A program made the position numbers and the translations under genes. A stretch of DNA of 64,000 nt from Rikenellaceae bacterium. Lineage in GTDB: Bacteria > Bacteroidota > Bacteroidia > Bacteroidales > Rikenellaceae. The stretch lies in assembly GCA_021201795.1 (NCBI GenBank), contig JAJQEF010000006.1, positions 62,001-126,000 of the forward strand, given 5' to 3'. This document shows, piece by piece, positions 44,583-57,687 of this stretch. Within the stretch, counting starts at the first letter, position 1, and every line of letters begins with the position of its first letter. A model generated the notes under the pieces. The model was not told the DNA's origin. It saw only the letters and a program-made list of their open reading frames with translations, and did not search any database.

Positions 44583-46715
44583 TTATTGTAATAAGAGTTC
44601 GAGCATTTTAATAGCAGCAGTTGCGATAGGGGTGCCGGGACCGAAGATCGCAGCAGCTCCTGATTTGTAAAGAACGGCATAGTCCTGTGCTGGAATAACG
44701 CCTCCCACAATTACCATAATATCTTCACGGCCGAGCTTGCCGAGTTCTTCAACTATCTGTGGAACGAGGGTCTTGTGGCCTGCAGCAAGAGACGATACAC
44801 CTACAACGTGTACGTCGTTCTCAACAGCTTGTTTAGCCGCTTCTTCCGGTGTCTGGAACAATGGTCCCATGTCTACGTCGAAGCCGATATCCGCATAACC
44901 TGTCGCCACAACTTTCGCTCCGCGGTCATGTCCGTCCTGTCCGAGTTTAGCGATCATGATCCTTGGCTGACGGCCCTCTTTTTTCGCGAATTCTTCGCAT
45001 AAGGCTTTAGCCTTTTCAAAACTTTCGTTGTCTTTCACTTCTGAAGAATATACACCTGAAATAGTGCGTATAACAGCATTGTATCTTCCTACGACGACTT
45101 CACAAGCATCGGAGATTTCTCCTAATGAAGCCCTTGCTTTTGCCGCTTCCACCGCTAATTCAAGTAAATTACCTTTCTTAGTTTTTACGCATTCCGTAAT
45201 AGCTTCGAGCGCGGCCTTTACTTTAGCTTCATCGCGTCCCGCACGAAGTTCTTCAAGACGGTTTATCTGCTCGATCCTTACGGCTGTATTATCCACATCG
45301 AGAATATCAATAGGATCTTCTTTTTCAAGTCTGTATTTATTGAGGCCCACGATTATATCGCTTCCCGAGTCGATGCGAGCCTGTTTCCTTGCAGCTGCTT
45401 CCTCTATACGCATTTTAGGAATACCGGTTTCGATTGCTTTGGCCATACCCCCGAGTTCTTCAACCTCCTGAATCAGCGCCCATGCCTTATCGACGATCTC
45501 ATTAGTAAGAGATTCTATATAATATGAACCTGCCCATGGATCCACGGTTTTGCAGATATTGGTTTCTTCCTGAAGATATATCTGAGTGTTACGTGCAATA
45601 CGGGCAGAGAAATCCGTAGGAAGTGCAATAGCCTCGTCGAGGGCATTCGTATGAAGGGATTGGGTATGTCCCAATGCTGCCGCCATAGCTTCGATAGCGG
45701 TACGTGCGACATTGTTGAACGGATCCTGTTCCGTCAGAGACCATCCCGAAGTCTGTGAATGCGTTCTCAGTGCAAGAGACTTAGGATTCTTAGGATTGAA
45801 ACTTTTTACGATCTTAGCCCATAGAAGCCTTGCCGCGCGCATTTTAGCGATCTCCATAAAATGGTTCGTTCCAATGGCCCAGAAGAATGAAAGCCTCGGA
45901 GCGAATGCGTCGATGTCCATTCCTGCATTCACCCCGGTACGGAGATATTCGAGACCATCCGCAAGAGTGTATGCCAGCTCAATATCCGCAGTTGCACCTG
46001 CTTCCTGCATGTGGTAGCCGGATATGGATATGGAGTTGAACTTGGGCATATTTTTCGAAGTATATTCGAAAATATCCGCTATGATCTTCATCGAGAATTC
46101 CGGTGGATAAATATATGTGTTCCTTACCATGAATTCCTTAAGGATGTCGTTCTGGATAGTACCGCTCAATTGCTCAAGAGATGCTCCTTGTTCCAGTCCT
46201 GCAACAATATAAAATGCAAGAACCGGAAGAACCGCTCCGTTCATCGTCATAGATACAGACATCTGGTTCAATGGAATACCGTCGAAAAGAACTTTCATGT
46301 CCTCGACGCTACATATTGATACCCCTGCCTTTCCGACATCGCCTACAACGCGCGGATGATCCGCATCGTAACCACGGTGTGTCGCAAGGTCGAACGCTAC
46401 GGAGAGTCCTTTCTGTCCGGAAGCCAGGTTCCTGCGGTAGAACGCATTCGACTCCTGTGCGGTAGAGAACCCTGCATACTGACGGATCGTCCAAGGACGC
46501 ATAACGTACATCGTGCTATAAGGTCCGCGCAGGAACGGTGCGATACCCGCTGCATAATTAAGATGTTCCATTCCTTCCAGATCCTCGGTGGTATACTTAC
46601 CCTTAACATGGATCTGCTCGGAGGTAACCCATTCCGGATTCTCCAATGCATTTGATGTCGAGCAGTTTTTTGCCGTACTGCCTTCACATGATATATTTGA
46701 AAATTTTGCTCTCAT
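44583..46715 (-). CDS. mutB: Methylmalonyl-CoA mutase, large (catalytic) subunit
   Basis: The 710-residue subunit interconverts succinyl-CoA and methylmalonyl-CoA with adenosylcobalamin, the key step of the succinate-to-propionate route. The N-terminal TIM barrel shows the substrate region [23 protein letters not shown]. The C-terminal B12 domain has [20 protein letters not shown] with the DxHxxG cobalt-ligating His, then [13 protein letters not shown] and [11 protein letters not shown]. It is 11 bases downstream of mutA and closed by a terminator. The epimerase and decarboxylase of the pathway are not in this window. Confidence 0.98.
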   Translation of the reverse strand: MRAKFSNISCEGSTAKNCSTSNALENPEWVTSEQIHVKGKYTTEDLEGMEHLNYAAGIAPFLRGPYSTMYVMRPWTIRQYAGFSTAQESNAFYRRNLASGQKGLSVAFDLATHRGYDADHPRVVGDVGKAGVSICSVEDMKVLFDGIPLNQMSVSMTMNGAVLPVLAFYIVAGLEQGASLEQLSGTIQNDILKEFMVRNTYIYPPEFSMKIIADIFEYTSKNMPKFNSISISGYHMQEAGATADIELAYTLADGLEYLRTGVNAGMDIDAFAPRLSFFWAIGTNHFMEIAKMRAARLLWAKIVKSFNPKNPKSLALRTHSQTSGWSLTEQDPFNNVARTAIEAMAAALGHTQSLHTNALDEAIALPTDFSARIARNTQIYLQEETNICKTVDPWAGSYYIESLTNEIVDKAWALIQEVEELGGMAKAIETGIPKMRIEEAAARKQARIDSGSDIIVGLNKYRLEKEDPIDILDVDNTAVRIEQINRLEELRAGRDEAKVKAALEAITECVKTKKGNLLELAVEAAKARASLGEISDACEVVVGRYNAVIRTISGVYSSEVKDNESFEKAKALCEEFAKKEGRQPRIMIAKLGQDGHDRGAKVVATGYADIGFDVDMGPLFQTPEEAAKQAVENDVHVVGVSSLAAGHKTLVPQIVEELGKLGREDIMVIVGGVIPAQDYAVLYKSGAAAIFGPGTPIATAAIKMLELLLQ

Positions 46716-46726
46716 TATTTCAGGTT

Positions 46727-48598
46727 TTATAGGCCGAGTAACTGTTTGTATTCTTTTAACGTTTCGAGAACGTTCGATCTTACACTGATAAATTTGTTAA
46801 TTCCGGCTTTTTCAAGTTCCGGACGACACGCTGGATCGCCTGCGACAACAAGGATCGCTTTATCTCCGAGAAGTTCCGCTGCCTTAGGTGCGAACTCAGC
46901 ATATTCATCGTCAGAACTGCAAAGCACGACTATTCCGGCTTTGGATTCGAGCGCAGCTTTTACGCCTTCTTCCACGGTTGCAAACCTTACGTTGTCGATA
47001 GGTTCGATTCCTGCACAGCCGAAGAAGTTGCTAGAGAACTGGGCGCGCGCGCGGCAGAATGCAAGATTACCTACTGTGAGCATAAATGCCTTAGGATTTT
47101 TTCCGCTCTTGTCGATCGCAAGCCTGAGTTCTTCGAACGGCATAGCGCCGCGGTAGGGCTGAAGCGTTTCGATTTTAGGAGCATTTTCCGTACATTCGCA
47201 CTTACTTCCGAAGCTTCCGAGAATATCGCTTTTTTCTCCTTCTTTTTCCTGAAAGTTAGGGTATTGGTTTGTTCCAAGAATAATTTCACGGCGTGTAGCA
47301 ATATTTTTATTTTTTTTGTCCGCCGATTCTTTGATATATTTCTGGATGACGCCTGATTTAAAGGCCTCGATATATCCGCCTCTGTCTTCGATCTCAAGGA
47401 ACAATTTCCATGTTTCGTCCGCAATGGATTGCGTCAGGTTTTCTATATAATACGAACCGCCTGACGGATCGGCTACCTGATTAAAATGAGATTCTTCTTT
47501 CAGTAATAACTGGGTATTACGCGCGATGCGTGACGAGAATACGGTCGGCTGTTCATAAACAGCGTTGAACGGCACCACTTCAATAGAGTTTACTCCCGCA
47601 ATAGCAGCTGACATAGCTTCAGTGGTTCCCCTCAGCATGTTTACATATGGATCGTAAATAGTCATGTTCCATTTGGAAGTGATCGCGTGCACGGACATTT
47701 TTTCCGAACAGTCGTATTCCGGATTATATTGTTTTACGATATTAGCCCACAACATACGTCCAGCGCGGAACTTGGCGATTTCCATAAAATAATTGGGACT
47801 TACCGCCATATTGAATTTTATGGAAGCGGCAGCCTGATCTATTGTAAGTCCGGCATCCATGAGTCTCACGATATAATCGTGTCCTGCGGATAACGAGAAT
47901 GCGAGTTCCTGTACGATAGTCGAACCGCTGTTGTTGAAAACATGTCCGTTGACCGCGACTAAACGAGCCTTTTTATAAGGTGCCGCGGTTTTTATATAAT
48001 TGCTGATCTTGTGGAAGTGTTTGCTTCCGTCTTCCGAGCAGCCGAAGTTTCCGACAAGCGACAGTTTATTTATTATAGGATCGTTATTGATTGAAATTTT
48101 AACGTTGTCCGCATCGATATCGTCGTTCTTTATTTTATTCAGAACAATCTCTGTGATTTTATAAAAAGAACGACCTGAAAAATCTACTTCAATGGCAGAC
48201 AATTCAATGCCGTTTAGAAGTTTGTTCAGGTCATCGGAATCGAAATCTTCATTAACAATAAAAAATCCTAAAGAATCCACACCTTTCATTAATACTTTGA
48301 GAGCTTTGGTGTTTGCCTCTTCAGGACTGTTTACTTCGATCGTCTGGCGAACGAGCCAGTTGTTGTTCGGTTTAGTTCCCCTTACATACGGAAACTCTCC
48401 CGGTTCCGAACCCAGGCAGCCGACAGAATCAAGATCCTCTGCACGGTAATAAGGCCGGACGTTAAATCCTTCCTGCGTTTTCCATACGAGTTTCTTGTCG
48501 TAATCGGCTCCTTTTAGGTCGACATTTATTACCTTTTCCCATTCTTCCGTACTTACCGGAGGAAATTCGGTAAAAAGATTCTCCTTATTGTTTGCCAT
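46727..48598 (-). CDS. mutA: Methylmalonyl-CoA mutase, small subunit
   Basis: The 623-residue subunit is a mutase-like fold that does not bind B12: the C-terminal half lacks the DxHxxG motif, as in known heterodimeric enzymes. The N-terminal part retains barrel segments such as [27 protein letters not shown]. It supports the catalytic MutB subunit. A -7 box lies 35-42 bases upstream, and a leader related to CTAACTAATT (TAAACTAATT at 48605-48614) precedes the ATG by six bases. mutB follows after 11 bases. Confidence 0.96.
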   Translation of the reverse strand: MANNKENLFTEFPPVSTEEWEKVINVDLKGADYDKKLVWKTQEGFNVRPYYRAEDLDSVGCLGSEPGEFPYVRGTKPNNNWLVRQTIEVNSPEEANTKALKVLMKGVDSLGFFIVNEDFDSDDLNKLLNGIELSAIEVDFSGRSFYKITEIVLNKIKNDDIDADNVKISINNDPIINKLSLVGNFGCSEDGSKHFHKISNYIKTAAPYKKARLVAVNGHVFNNSGSTIVQELAFSLSAGHDYIVRLMDAGLTIDQAAASIKFNMAVSPNYFMEIAKFRAGRMLWANIVKQYNPEYDCSEKMSVHAITSKWNMTIYDPYVNMLRGTTEAMSAAIAGVNSIEVVPFNAVYEQPTVFSSRIARNTQLLLKEESHFNQVADPSGGSYYIENLTQSIADETWKLFLEIEDRGGYIEAFKSGVIQKYIKESADKKNKNIATRREIILGTNQYPNFQEKEGEKSDILGSFGSKCECTENAPKIETLQPYRGAMPFEELRLAIDKSGKNPKAFMLTVGNLAFCRARAQFSSNFFGCAGIEPIDNVRFATVEEGVKAALESKAGIVVLCSSDDEYAEFAPKAAELLGDKAILVVAGDPACRPELEKAGINKFISVRSNVLETLKEYKQLLGL

Positions 48599-48632
48599 AA
48601 TAAGAATTAGTTTATTTAAGATTTAGTGAATG

Positions 48633-48640
48633 CAAATGTA
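48633..48640 (-). promoter_or_regulatory. Bacteroidota -7 box of mutAB
   Basis: On the minus strand this reads TACATTTG, an exact TAnnTTTG match 34 bases before the mutA ATG. Confidence 0.75.
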
Positions 48641-48720
48641 CTAATTATTTATAGAAAAAACCGAAACAAAATATATTATAAAACATATCCGCAGTTATAA
48701 ATTTCCTTTAAGGATCCAAG

Positions 48721-50180
48721 CTATAAGTTATTTTTGATCTTTCTGGCGGACAGACCATAACCGGTCCACACTGATATGAATTCGTCGGAATGTTCAGGGT
48801 GCCGGTTTCTAATGAATTCGAATAAGATTAATCCGCGTGTTTCGATGCTTAACGGCTGCTCGAGGTGTTCTCCACGGGATAGGAATTGAAGAAACTCCCG
48901 GATGAAATTATCATGGAGGATAATCATATTTTTGAAAAATGAATGCCACGCGCGGGTGTTATAATATTTGTCTATCAATTTCGACAATAGCCTTGCAGTT
49001 TGTAATTCGTTTACTGTTATGCTGTCAGTACAGAGAACTTCGTAAGGAGGGATAGGGGAGAATACGATTCCTGATTCGGATGAGGCGTCGCGCATTTTGG
49101 TCCCTGGAAGCAGTTTTAATAATTCCAATTGTATCTCCTCTGCTCCGTATTGCGCAAGAGTAATAATATCTTTTTCCAGATCGGCTAATGTATAAAAAGG
49201 GAGGCCGGCAATAAGGTCGACATGTGCAATTACATTCTTTAATCCGCATAGAAATTTCAACCCATCCAAAGCCTTTTCGGTGTCCCCTGTTCTCTGGCAG
49301 GCATTTAGAACGGTATCGTTAAGGCTCTGTATTCCTGTCTCCAGATGAAGCATGCCATGACGGAAATTCCGGAGTTTTTGCTTTATTTCTTCTGTCAGAA
49401 GACCCGGGTGGATTTCCATATGGAACCGCATGTCCGGATAATTTTCCAGAATCGATAATATTTCGAGCGCCCGTTTTGAATTTCCGTTGAATGTACGGTC
49501 AAGAAAACGTATTTCTTTGATTCCTTTACTATGTATGTTTTCAACGCGTTCGTATATCTTATTTAAAGAAATGCTTCTCACTGGCTTGTCGTGGCCACTC
49601 ACACAAAAGGTGCATGAGTTAAAGCATCCCCGTGAGGTTTCAAGTTGAACGAACGGCTTCGACCATTCGAAAAATTCGCTTGTTTCGGGAGGATTAAGTG
49701 CTGCGAAGTCATCGGCTTTAGCTGTCCCGTTATCGTGGTATTTATCCCCTGTTTTCCAGCATAACCCTGTTATTCCAGACCATTTCTCAGGCTTGTCGTA
49801 AACTTCGAGCCAGTCGTGAAACACAGTATCGCCTTCACCACGAAACACACAGTTTACTTCCGAATTTACGGTGAGGTAACTTTCATTGTTTCCTAAAAAC
49901 TCGGGGCCTCCCAGAATGACGGTGCATTCCGGAAGGACGGTTTTTATTCGTTTAATTACTCCTGTCAAGTATTCCTGAGTGAACAACCACGCGGTAGCGG
50001 CTACTATATCGGGTCTTAACGCTACAGCTTTGGCCATCGTATCGCCTGTATTTGCAGATATCGTAGCAGATAGCTTGTGCCACTCATTGTCTTCGCTCCT
50101 TCTCTGCGCATGTATATATGGAAGCGCAAGCGACGAATGAACGTAGGAACAGTTAATGTCGAGCCATAGGATACGAGGCA

Positions 50181-50181
<1 letters not shown>
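48721..50181 (-). CDS. B12-binding radical SAM protein with DUF4080-like C-terminus
   Basis: The 486-residue protein has an N-terminal cobalamin-binding Rossmann domain (residues 1-135, with VILGGPEFLGN), a radical SAM domain with the iron-sulfur motif CFNSCTFC near residue 185, and a C-terminal region that fits DUF4080. The N-terminal domain lacks the DxHxxG motif, so B12 would be bound base-off without a His ligand, as in many class B enzymes. The substrate is unknown; relatives methylate unreactive carbons. It overlaps the ABC-F gene stop (TAATG) and is the last gene of that pair. Confidence 0.9.
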
Positions 50182-51848
<1,667 letters not shown>

Positions 51849-51910
51849 CTAAAAAGTGTTTTACAGGGGAATCGCGGAAAAATAATTTTAAGAAAATTTA
51901 CCGGTTATTG

Positions 51911-51941
51911 TTGTATATATGGTGAATTAATTTTACATTTG
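51911..51941 (+). promoter_or_regulatory. Promoter of the Fur-family gene and rubrerythrin
   Basis: TACATTTG (51934-51941) is an exact -7 box, with a TTG at 51911-51913 giving a 20-base spacer, the best complete Bacteroidota promoter in the window. An imperfect AT-rich palindrome (ATAATTAAATTTAT, 51946-51959) overlaps the likely start of transcription. Confidence 0.7.
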
Positions 51942-51971
51942 TATCATAATTAAATTTATAACGATTACAAA

Positions 51972-52397
51972 ATGGTAGAGAATACACATCAATATTTGTT
52001 GGAAAAAGGCATTAAGCCTTCGGTACAGCGATTGGCAATTATGGATTATCTTTTGTGTAATCGTTGCCATCCGACCGCGGATGAGATATTTAATTCATTG
52101 TATCCGTCCATGCCTACCTTGTCGAAAACAACGGTCTACAATACCCTTAAACTGTTTGTTGATAAAGGAGCCGCAATATCCATAGACATAGACGGTAAGA
52201 ATGCGAGGTTTGACGGTTATACATTACCGCATGCGCATTTTATGTGCAAGTGGTGCGGATGTATTCACGATTTTCCATTGGAACATCTCTCCTTCGTGGA
52301 TAGTAAATATACGGAAGAGCTTGAAATAACTGACGTATTTATCTATCTCAAAGGATATTGCAAACAATGTAAAGAAGAATTGATACACACGATTTAA
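51972..52397 (+). CDS. Fur-family transcriptional regulator (PerR-like)
   Basis: The 141-residue protein has the Fur winged helix (residues 10-80, with TLSKTTVYNTLKLF as recognition helix) and a C-terminal dimerisation domain with structural zinc cysteines in CKWC (92, 95) and CKQC (130, 133). Histidines in LPHAHF fit the regulatory metal site. PerR sensors respond to peroxide, Fur to iron; the direct link to a rubrerythrin gene 18 bases downstream favours a peroxide-sensing role. The AT-rich imperfect palindrome at its own promoter is a possible autoregulatory site. Confidence 0.92.
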   Translation: MVENTHQYLLEKGIKPSVQRLAIMDYLLCNRCHPTADEIFNSLYPSMPTLSKTTVYNTLKLFVDKGAAISIDIDGKNARFDGYTLPHAHFMCKWCGCIHDFPLEHLSFVDSKYTEELEITDVFIYLKGYCKQCKEELIHTI

Positions 52398-52415
52398 TAC
52401 TAAAATAAACGAGAA

Positions 52416-52967
52416 ATGAAGAAATTTATTTGTACTGTATGTGGTTATGTCCACAATGGCGAAGAGGCACCGGAAAAATGTCCGCAATGTAAAGTTCCTG
52501 CTGAGAAATTTAAAGAAGTAGATGAAAGCGCTGAATTAGTTTGGGCGGACGAGCATAGACTGGGGGTAGCTAAGGATGCCGAAGCTGAAGTACTTGAAGG
52601 ATTGAAGGCTCACTTCATGGGTGAATGTACTGAGGTAGGAATGTACCTTGCCATGAGCCGTCAGGCGGACAGGGAAGGATATCCTGAGGTTGCAGAGGCA
52701 TACAAAAGAATTGCATGGGAAGAAGCAGAACATGCTTCTAAGTTCGCAGAACTGTTGGGTGAAGTTGTATGGGATACAAAAACCAACCTTAAAGCGCGTA
52801 TAGAAGCGGAAGCTGGTGCTTGCGAAGATAAAAAGAGTATTGCGACTCTTGCAAAACAGCATAACCTGGATGCGATTCATGACACTGTTCATGAAATGTG
52901 CAAAGACGAGGCTCGTCACGGACAGGCATTTCAAGGACTCTATAAAAGATTCTTCGAGAATAAATAA
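52416..52967 (+). CDS. Reverse rubrerythrin (N-terminal rubredoxin domain)
   Basis: The 183-residue protein reduces hydrogen peroxide with electrons from a rubredoxin centre. The order is reversed relative to classical rubrerythrin: rubredoxin cysteines Cys6, Cys9, Cys22 and Cys25 come first, then the ferritin-like diiron domain with [19 protein letters not shown] and [16 protein letters not shown] (Glu-x2-His) ligands. Reverse rubrerythrins protect strict anaerobes during oxygen exposure. It lies 18 bases after the Fur-family gene and is followed by a terminator. Confidence 0.94.
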   Translation: MKKFICTVCGYVHNGEEAPEKCPQCKVPAEKFKEVDESAELVWADEHRLGVAKDAEAEVLEGLKAHFMGECTEVGMYLAMSRQADREGYPEVAEAYKRIAWEEAEHASKFAELLGEVVWDTKTNLKARIEAEAGACEDKKSIATLAKQHNLDAIHDTVHEMCKDEARHGQAFQGLYKRFFENK

Positions 52968-52990
52968 TTCGTAGAGTTTGATTGCAGGTC

Positions 52991-53021
52991 AGAGGGAAAT
53001 TTAATTTCCCTCTTATTTTTT
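52991..53021 (+). terminator. Rho-independent terminator after the rubrerythrin gene
   Basis: A 10-bp stem (AGAGGGAAAT / ATTTCCCTCT) with a short loop is followed by TATTTTTTT. Confidence 0.9.
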
Positions 53022-53118
53022 TATGCGATAAAGCTATTAATTTTGTATTTTACAATTTAATAAATAATAGAATTTTATTAACGGGATATAAAACCCGATC
53101 ATTTTTAAAATTTTTTAT

Positions 53119-53126
53119 TAATTTTG
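53119..53126 (+). promoter_or_regulatory. Bacteroidota -7 box of the GH51-GH115 genes
   Basis: TAATTTTG matches TAnnTTTG, 24 bases before the GH51 ATG. Confidence 0.6.
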
Positions 53127-53150
53127 AAAAGCTAACTTAAAATATATTCT

Positions 53151-54710
53151 ATGCGAATTCATTCCTATTTACTTGCGGCAGCTGTTTCTCTGGGAACATT
53201 ATCTACGGCCGCTGCACAGTCGTCAGCTGAACTGACTGTCAATGCCGATAAAGGCGAGTATACTATCAGTAAACACATTTACGGTCATTTTGCAGAGCAT
53301 CTCGGACGCTGTATCTACGATGGATTATGGGTTGGAGAAAATTCTTCGATACCGAATATTAACGGAGTAAGAACCGATATCATCGAAGCCCTTAAGGATA
53401 TAAATATCCCCAATCTGCGTTGGCCGGGCGGTTGTTTTGCTGACGAGTACCACTGGATGGACGGTATCGGTCCGCGCGAGAGCAGGGCGAAAATGATAAA
53501 TACTCACTGGGGAGGGGTCGTGGAAGATAACTCTTTCGGAACCCATGAATTCTTAAATCTTTGTGAAGTTCTTGGTACTGAGCCGTATATATGCGGCAAT
53601 GTCGGCAGCGGGTCCGTGGAAGAAATGTCGAAATGGGTGGAATACATAACTTTTGACGGAGAGAGTCCGATGGCAAATCTGCGAAGGGAGAACGGACGCG
53701 AGGAACCATGGAGAGTAAAATACTGGGGCGTCGGTAATGAAAACTGGGGCTGCGGCGGAAATATGACCGCTGAGTATTATGCAGGAGAATACAGACGTTA
53801 TGCGACATACTCGCGCAATTACGGAGATAATAAACTTTATAAAGTTGTAGGCGGTCCGAATTCGGGAGACTACCACTGGATGGAAGTGATGATGAAGGAT
53901 ATACCTACGGGACAGAAAAACGGGGTGTCGCTGCATAATTATACTTTACCTACCGGTAACTGGAATAAAAAAGGTTCTTCTACCGAGTTCGACGAGAACG
54001 AATACTATACCACCATTACTTCCGCATTCTATATGGATGAACTCATCACGAAGCATTCGGCGATAATGGATAAATACGATAGAAACAAGAGAATAGGTCT
54101 TATCGTTGACGAATGGGGAACGTGGTACGATGTGGAACCGGGAACGAATCCGGGATTCCTTTACCAGCAGAATACTCTTCGCGATGCTATTGTGGCTGGT
54201 ATACATCTGAACATTTTCCACAACCATGCTGACCGTGTTCACATGGCAAACATCGCACAGCTTGTAAATGTGCTTCAGGCGTTATTCCTTACGGACGGTG
54301 AAAAAATGCTTAAAACTCCGACATACCATGTATTCGATATGTTCAAGGTTCACCAGGAAGCGACTATGCTGCCTATCTATCTTAAAACTGAGCATTTGAA
54401 AGATGTTAAGGGTAGGGAATATACACAGATAAACGCTTCCGCATCTATGGACAAAGACGGGAACATCAATATTTCTATCGTAAACAGCGATCTTAAAAAC
54501 GATGTGGATATCAGTTGTGCTATTAATGGGTTCAACGCTAAAAAAGTATCTGCGAAGATCATAACTTCGGAAAAAATAAACGATTACAACTCCTTTGAGA
54601 ATCCTGAAAAGATCGTGGTTTACGATTTCGACGGAGCTAAAATAAAAGGAAATAAACTTTCTGTTAAAATTCCGGCAATGTCTGTCGTTACTATTGCGTT
54701 AAATAAATAA
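53151..54710 (+). CDS. Secreted GH51 alpha-L-arabinofuranosidase
   Basis: The 519-residue enzyme has a signal peptide (cleavage after about STAAAQ, residue 23). The GH51 barrel is clear: [37 protein letters not shown], the acid/base Glu in [11 protein letters not shown], and the nucleophile Glu in [17 protein letters not shown]-terminal beta domain starts near residue 415. It would remove L-arabinose side chains from arabinoxylan or arabinan in the periplasm or outside. The released sugar feeds the ara operon 9 kb upstream. A GH115 gene follows after 19 bases. Confidence 0.96.
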   Translation: MRIHSYLLAAAVSLGTLSTAAAQSSAELTVNADKGEYTISKHIYGHFAEHLGRCIYDGLWVGENSSIPNINGVRTDIIEALKDINIPNLRWPGGCFADEYHWMDGIGPRESRAKMINTHWGGVVEDNSFGTHEFLNLCEVLGTEPYICGNVGSGSVEEMSKWVEYITFDGESPMANLRRENGREEPWRVKYWGVGNENWGCGGNMTAEYYAGEYRRYATYSRNYGDNKLYKVVGGPNSGDYHWMEVMMKDIPTGQKNGVSLHNYTLPTGNWNKKGSSTEFDENEYYTTITSAFYMDELITKHSAIMDKYDRNKRIGLIVDEWGTWYDVEPGTNPGFLYQQNTLRDAIVAGIHLNIFHNHADRVHMANIAQLVNVLQALFLTDGEKMLKTPTYHVFDMFKVHQEATMLPIYLKTEHLKDVKGREYTQINASASMDKDGNINISIVNSDLKNDVDISCAINGFNAKKVSAKIITSEKINDYNSFENPEKIVVYDFDGAKIKGNKLSVKIPAMSVVTIALNK

Positions 54711-54729
54711 GAAAAATATTCACATAGCT

Positions 54730-57561
54730 ATGATAAAATACATTTTTACAGTATTTTTATCGATAACAATCGGCTCCCTGATTTGTCAGGGAGCTGATTT
54801 TTCGTTAGTCGATAAAAACAGGGAACTCAGGATCTTTACGGCGACAGCCGATGTGGAGGTCATTTCCACGGCGCTGGATATGTTCGGCAACGACCTGGTC
54901 AGTGTCGGAGGAGCCCGCCCCATCAATGTAAATAAATTAACATCCGGTGTTCTGTTCGTCGGAACGCTCGGAGATAAGACTACGGAAAAATTCATCAGGG
55001 ATAACTCGATAAGCACCGCTGGTATTCGCGGAGAGTGGGAGGCATTCACAGTAATTTGCTTTACCAATAAAAAATATAAGGAACCAGTACTTGCCGTTAT
55101 CGGAAGCGATCCGAGAGGAACGGCATACGGTATTCTGGAACTGTCGAGAATGGCAGGTGTGTCTCCATGGGAATGGTGGGCGGACGTTACTCCGTACAAG
55201 CAGGATAAAATTACCGTTCCCGCGGGGTTTGAAAAAACGGACAAGCCTTCCGTGCAGTTCAGGGGAATATTCCTTAACGATGAAGACTGGGGATTGGTGC
55301 CCTGGAGTTCAAGCACATTCGAGAACAAAGGCGTAAAAGAACAGATAGGGCCGGAAACCTATTCGAAGATATTTGAACTGTTATTGCGCCTGCGTGCAAA
55401 TACCATGTGGCCGGCAATGCACGAGGAGACGGTGCCATTTTATATGGTAGACGGTACGACGGAAGCATCGCAAAAATATGGGATTGTAATCGGTTCTTCC
55501 CACTGCGAACCTCTTCTTTGCAATAGTGCGGGAGAATGGGACGAAGAGGTGAGAGGACGGTATAACTTCCAAACCAACAGGGAGGAAGTGGTTAATTTCT
55601 GGAGGGAGAGGCTAAAACAGGTAAGCGGGGACAACAATTATTTCCTTAATATAGGAATGCGCGGTAAACATGACGGTAAAATGGAAGGAGTAAGCACCAA
55701 TGAAGAGTACCGGGATGCTCTTGCCGAAGTTATGGATGTACAGAGAGGGCTTATCCGTGAAATCTTGAATAAGGAGCCGGAAGAAGTTCCGCAGGCATTT
55801 ATACCGTACAAGGAGGTTCTCGAGTTTTATAACATGGGGCTCGACGTGCCCGATGATGTAACATTGGTGTGGTGCGACGATAATTACGGTTATATCACCC
55901 GCCTGAACAACGAAGAAGAAAGAAAACGTTCCGGTGGGTCGGGTATATATTACCATATCTCATACTGGGGGCGTCCGCACGATTATTTGTGGTTGTCTTC
56001 GACCCAGCCGGGACAGATATATTCAGAAATGAGAAAGGCATGGGAGTATGGTGCACGGAAGTTATGGATACTCAACGTAGGTGATATAAAACCTGCGGAA
56101 TACGATATCGAGTTTTTTATGGATATGGCTTGGGATATCGAGTCTGTAAATAATGATAATATTTTCCAGCATCTGGCTAAATGGGCCTCGAGGGAATTCG
56201 GTGAAGAAAATGCTGAAGGGATTGCCGTGGCCATGAACGAATATTACCGGCTTGCTATGGAGAGAAAACCGGAACATATGGGATGGAGCCAGGTGGAAGT
56301 TTCGGGCGTTCCGAGAGGGAGAACCCCGGTAATCGATACCGATTTTAATCCGTTCATGTTCGGCGATGAAATAGAAAACAGGATATTGGCATATGAAAAT
56401 ATAGAAAAAATTGTCGATTCCATAGGGAATTTTATTTCCCCGCATCGCAGGGATGCTTATTATCAGCTTGTGAAATATCCGGTTTCAGCCTCGTCCGAAA
56501 TGAATAAAAAGCTTCTGTACGCACAAAAAGCAAGACTGTTTGCTAAAAATAACTTTGCGGCAGCGAATGATTATTCGGAAAAAAGCATGGAAGCGTATAA
56601 ACGTATAGAATCGCTTACTGAATATTACAATAAAGAAATGTCAGGCGGTAAGTGGAACAGTATAATGGATATGAAACCGCGTGAGTTATTTGTTTTCAAT
56701 GAACCGCGATTGCCTGAAAAGCTCTCCCCAGAGAAAGCGTCTGTCGGCATATGGCTGGAGGGAAGTGGCGAACCTTTGGCTGGTTCGAAAATTAATATTC
56801 CTGAGTTTATCAGTACCGTAAACAAAGGATTTTTTATTACTGTATTCCATAACGGCGGTTTTAATTGGTCCGTTCAAGACACACCGCAGTGGCTGTTGAT
56901 CGAAGAAAAACCGGGACGGTCGGAATTTGAAACACGCCTCGATTTTACGGCTGATTTCAGTAGAATAACTGAAGATGATAAAACAGTTTTTTTCCTGACT
57001 GTCGACGGTGTCGAATATGTCGTTTCATCAGGGGTTAAGGTCGTGGAAACAGGTTATTCAGGTTATGAATACGATAAGTATATTGCACTCAACGCATCCG
57101 GTTATACAAGATCAAACGGGGCGAAGATAGTCCACGGTTACGGGTGCAGTAATAGTGCTATGCAACTTCAACTTGCATCTGTTTTTACAGACAGTGCGCC
57201 TTATCTCGAATATGATATTTATGTTTGGTCGGTGGGCGACGCTGAGATCAGAACATACGTTCTTCCCATACATCCTGTTAATGGCGGGAATATCAGGATT
57301 GCCGTTTCGGTCGATGGAAAGGAACCGGAAATAATTTCTTTTAAAACCGCTTTTAGAAGCGAGGTGTGGAAACAGAACGTCCTGAGAAATCAGGCTGTGG
57401 CCAAGGCTTATCATCGATTCGAAACCGCGGGGGAACATACGATCAGGATATACACTCCGGATCCGGATATTATTGTCGATCAGATCATGGTAGATTTTCA
57501 CAAAGACAGAAAATTTTACATAGTTCCCGTAAAGCAGGATCAAAAACCGGTAATTCGGTAA
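54730..57561 (+). CDS. Secreted GH115 xylan alpha-1,2-glucuronidase
   Basis: The 943-residue protein has a signal peptide (cleavage after SLICQGA, near residue 23). An N-terminal domain is followed by the GH115 barrel with IGSDPRGTAYGILELSR, FRGIFLNDEDWGLVPW, RLRANTMWPAMHE and WVGSSHCEPL-like segments, and WCDDNYGYITRLNNEEERKR. C-terminal beta domains fill the last 250 residues. GH115 enzymes remove (4-O-methyl)glucuronic acid from xylan, on internal residues as well as ends. Together with GH51 it points to glucuronoarabinoxylan. A hairpin terminator follows. Confidence 0.95.
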   Translation: MIKYIFTVFLSITIGSLICQGADFSLVDKNRELRIFTATADVEVISTALDMFGNDLVSVGGARPINVNKLTSGVLFVGTLGDKTTEKFIRDNSISTAGIRGEWEAFTVICFTNKKYKEPVLAVIGSDPRGTAYGILELSRMAGVSPWEWWADVTPYKQDKITVPAGFEKTDKPSVQFRGIFLNDEDWGLVPWSSSTFENKGVKEQIGPETYSKIFELLLRLRANTMWPAMHEETVPFYMVDGTTEASQKYGIVIGSSHCEPLLCNSAGEWDEEVRGRYNFQTNREEVVNFWRERLKQVSGDNNYFLNIGMRGKHDGKMEGVSTNEEYRDALAEVMDVQRGLIREILNKEPEEVPQAFIPYKEVLEFYNMGLDVPDDVTLVWCDDNYGYITRLNNEEERKRSGGSGIYYHISYWGRPHDYLWLSSTQPGQIYSEMRKAWEYGARKLWILNVGDIKPAEYDIEFFMDMAWDIESVNNDNIFQHLAKWASREFGEENAEGIAVAMNEYYRLAMERKPEHMGWSQVEVSGVPRGRTPVIDTDFNPFMFGDEIENRILAYENIEKIVDSIGNFISPHRRDAYYQLVKYPVSASSEMNKKLLYAQKARLFAKNNFAAANDYSEKSMEAYKRIESLTEYYNKEMSGGKWNSIMDMKPRELFVFNEPRLPEKLSPEKASVGIWLEGSGEPLAGSKINIPEFISTVNKGFFITVFHNGGFNWSVQDTPQWLLIEEKPGRSEFETRLDFTADFSRITEDDKTVFFLTVDGVEYVVSSGVKVVETGYSGYEYDKYIALNASGYTRSNGAKIVHGYGCSNSAMQLQLASVFTDSAPYLEYDIYVWSVGDAEIRTYVLPIHPVNGGNIRIAVSVDGKEPEIISFKTAFRSEVWKQNVLRNQAVAKAYHRFETAGEHTIRIYTPDPDIIVDQIMVDFHKDRKFYIVPVKQDQKPVIR

Positions 57562-57624
57562 AGGACAGGATTGTTAACAGATCCGTTTGGCACTTATATA
57601 AAATAAACTTATATGATATGAAGT

Positions 57625-57657
57625 CCGTAGAAATTTAATCTCTACGGTCTTTTTTTG
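57625..57657 (+). terminator. Rho-independent terminator after the GH115 gene
   Basis: A 7-bp stem (CCGTAGA / TCTACGG) with a 9-base loop is followed by TCTTTTTTT. It lies directly upstream of, and partly in the -33 area of, the MATE gene promoter. Confidence 0.85.
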
Positions 57658-57665
57658 TATCTTTG
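57658..57665 (+). promoter_or_regulatory. Bacteroidota -7 box of the MATE-CE12-DUF2264 operon
   Basis: TATCTTTG matches TAnnTTTG, 22 bases before the GTG at 57688, starting directly after the T run of the preceding terminator. Confidence 0.65.
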
Positions 57666-57687
57666 TCGGAATTAAATATTAAAAGAA

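Noticed and set aside
53082-53097. CGGGATATAAAACCCG as an operator for the GH51 genes
   Set aside because: The arms are only 4 bp, which is expected by chance; no second copy was found near the other sugar genes.
53392-53936. Two overlapping minus-strand frames opposite GH51
   Set aside because: The GH51 frame is complete with both catalytic glutamates; the antisense frames have no likeness to known proteins.
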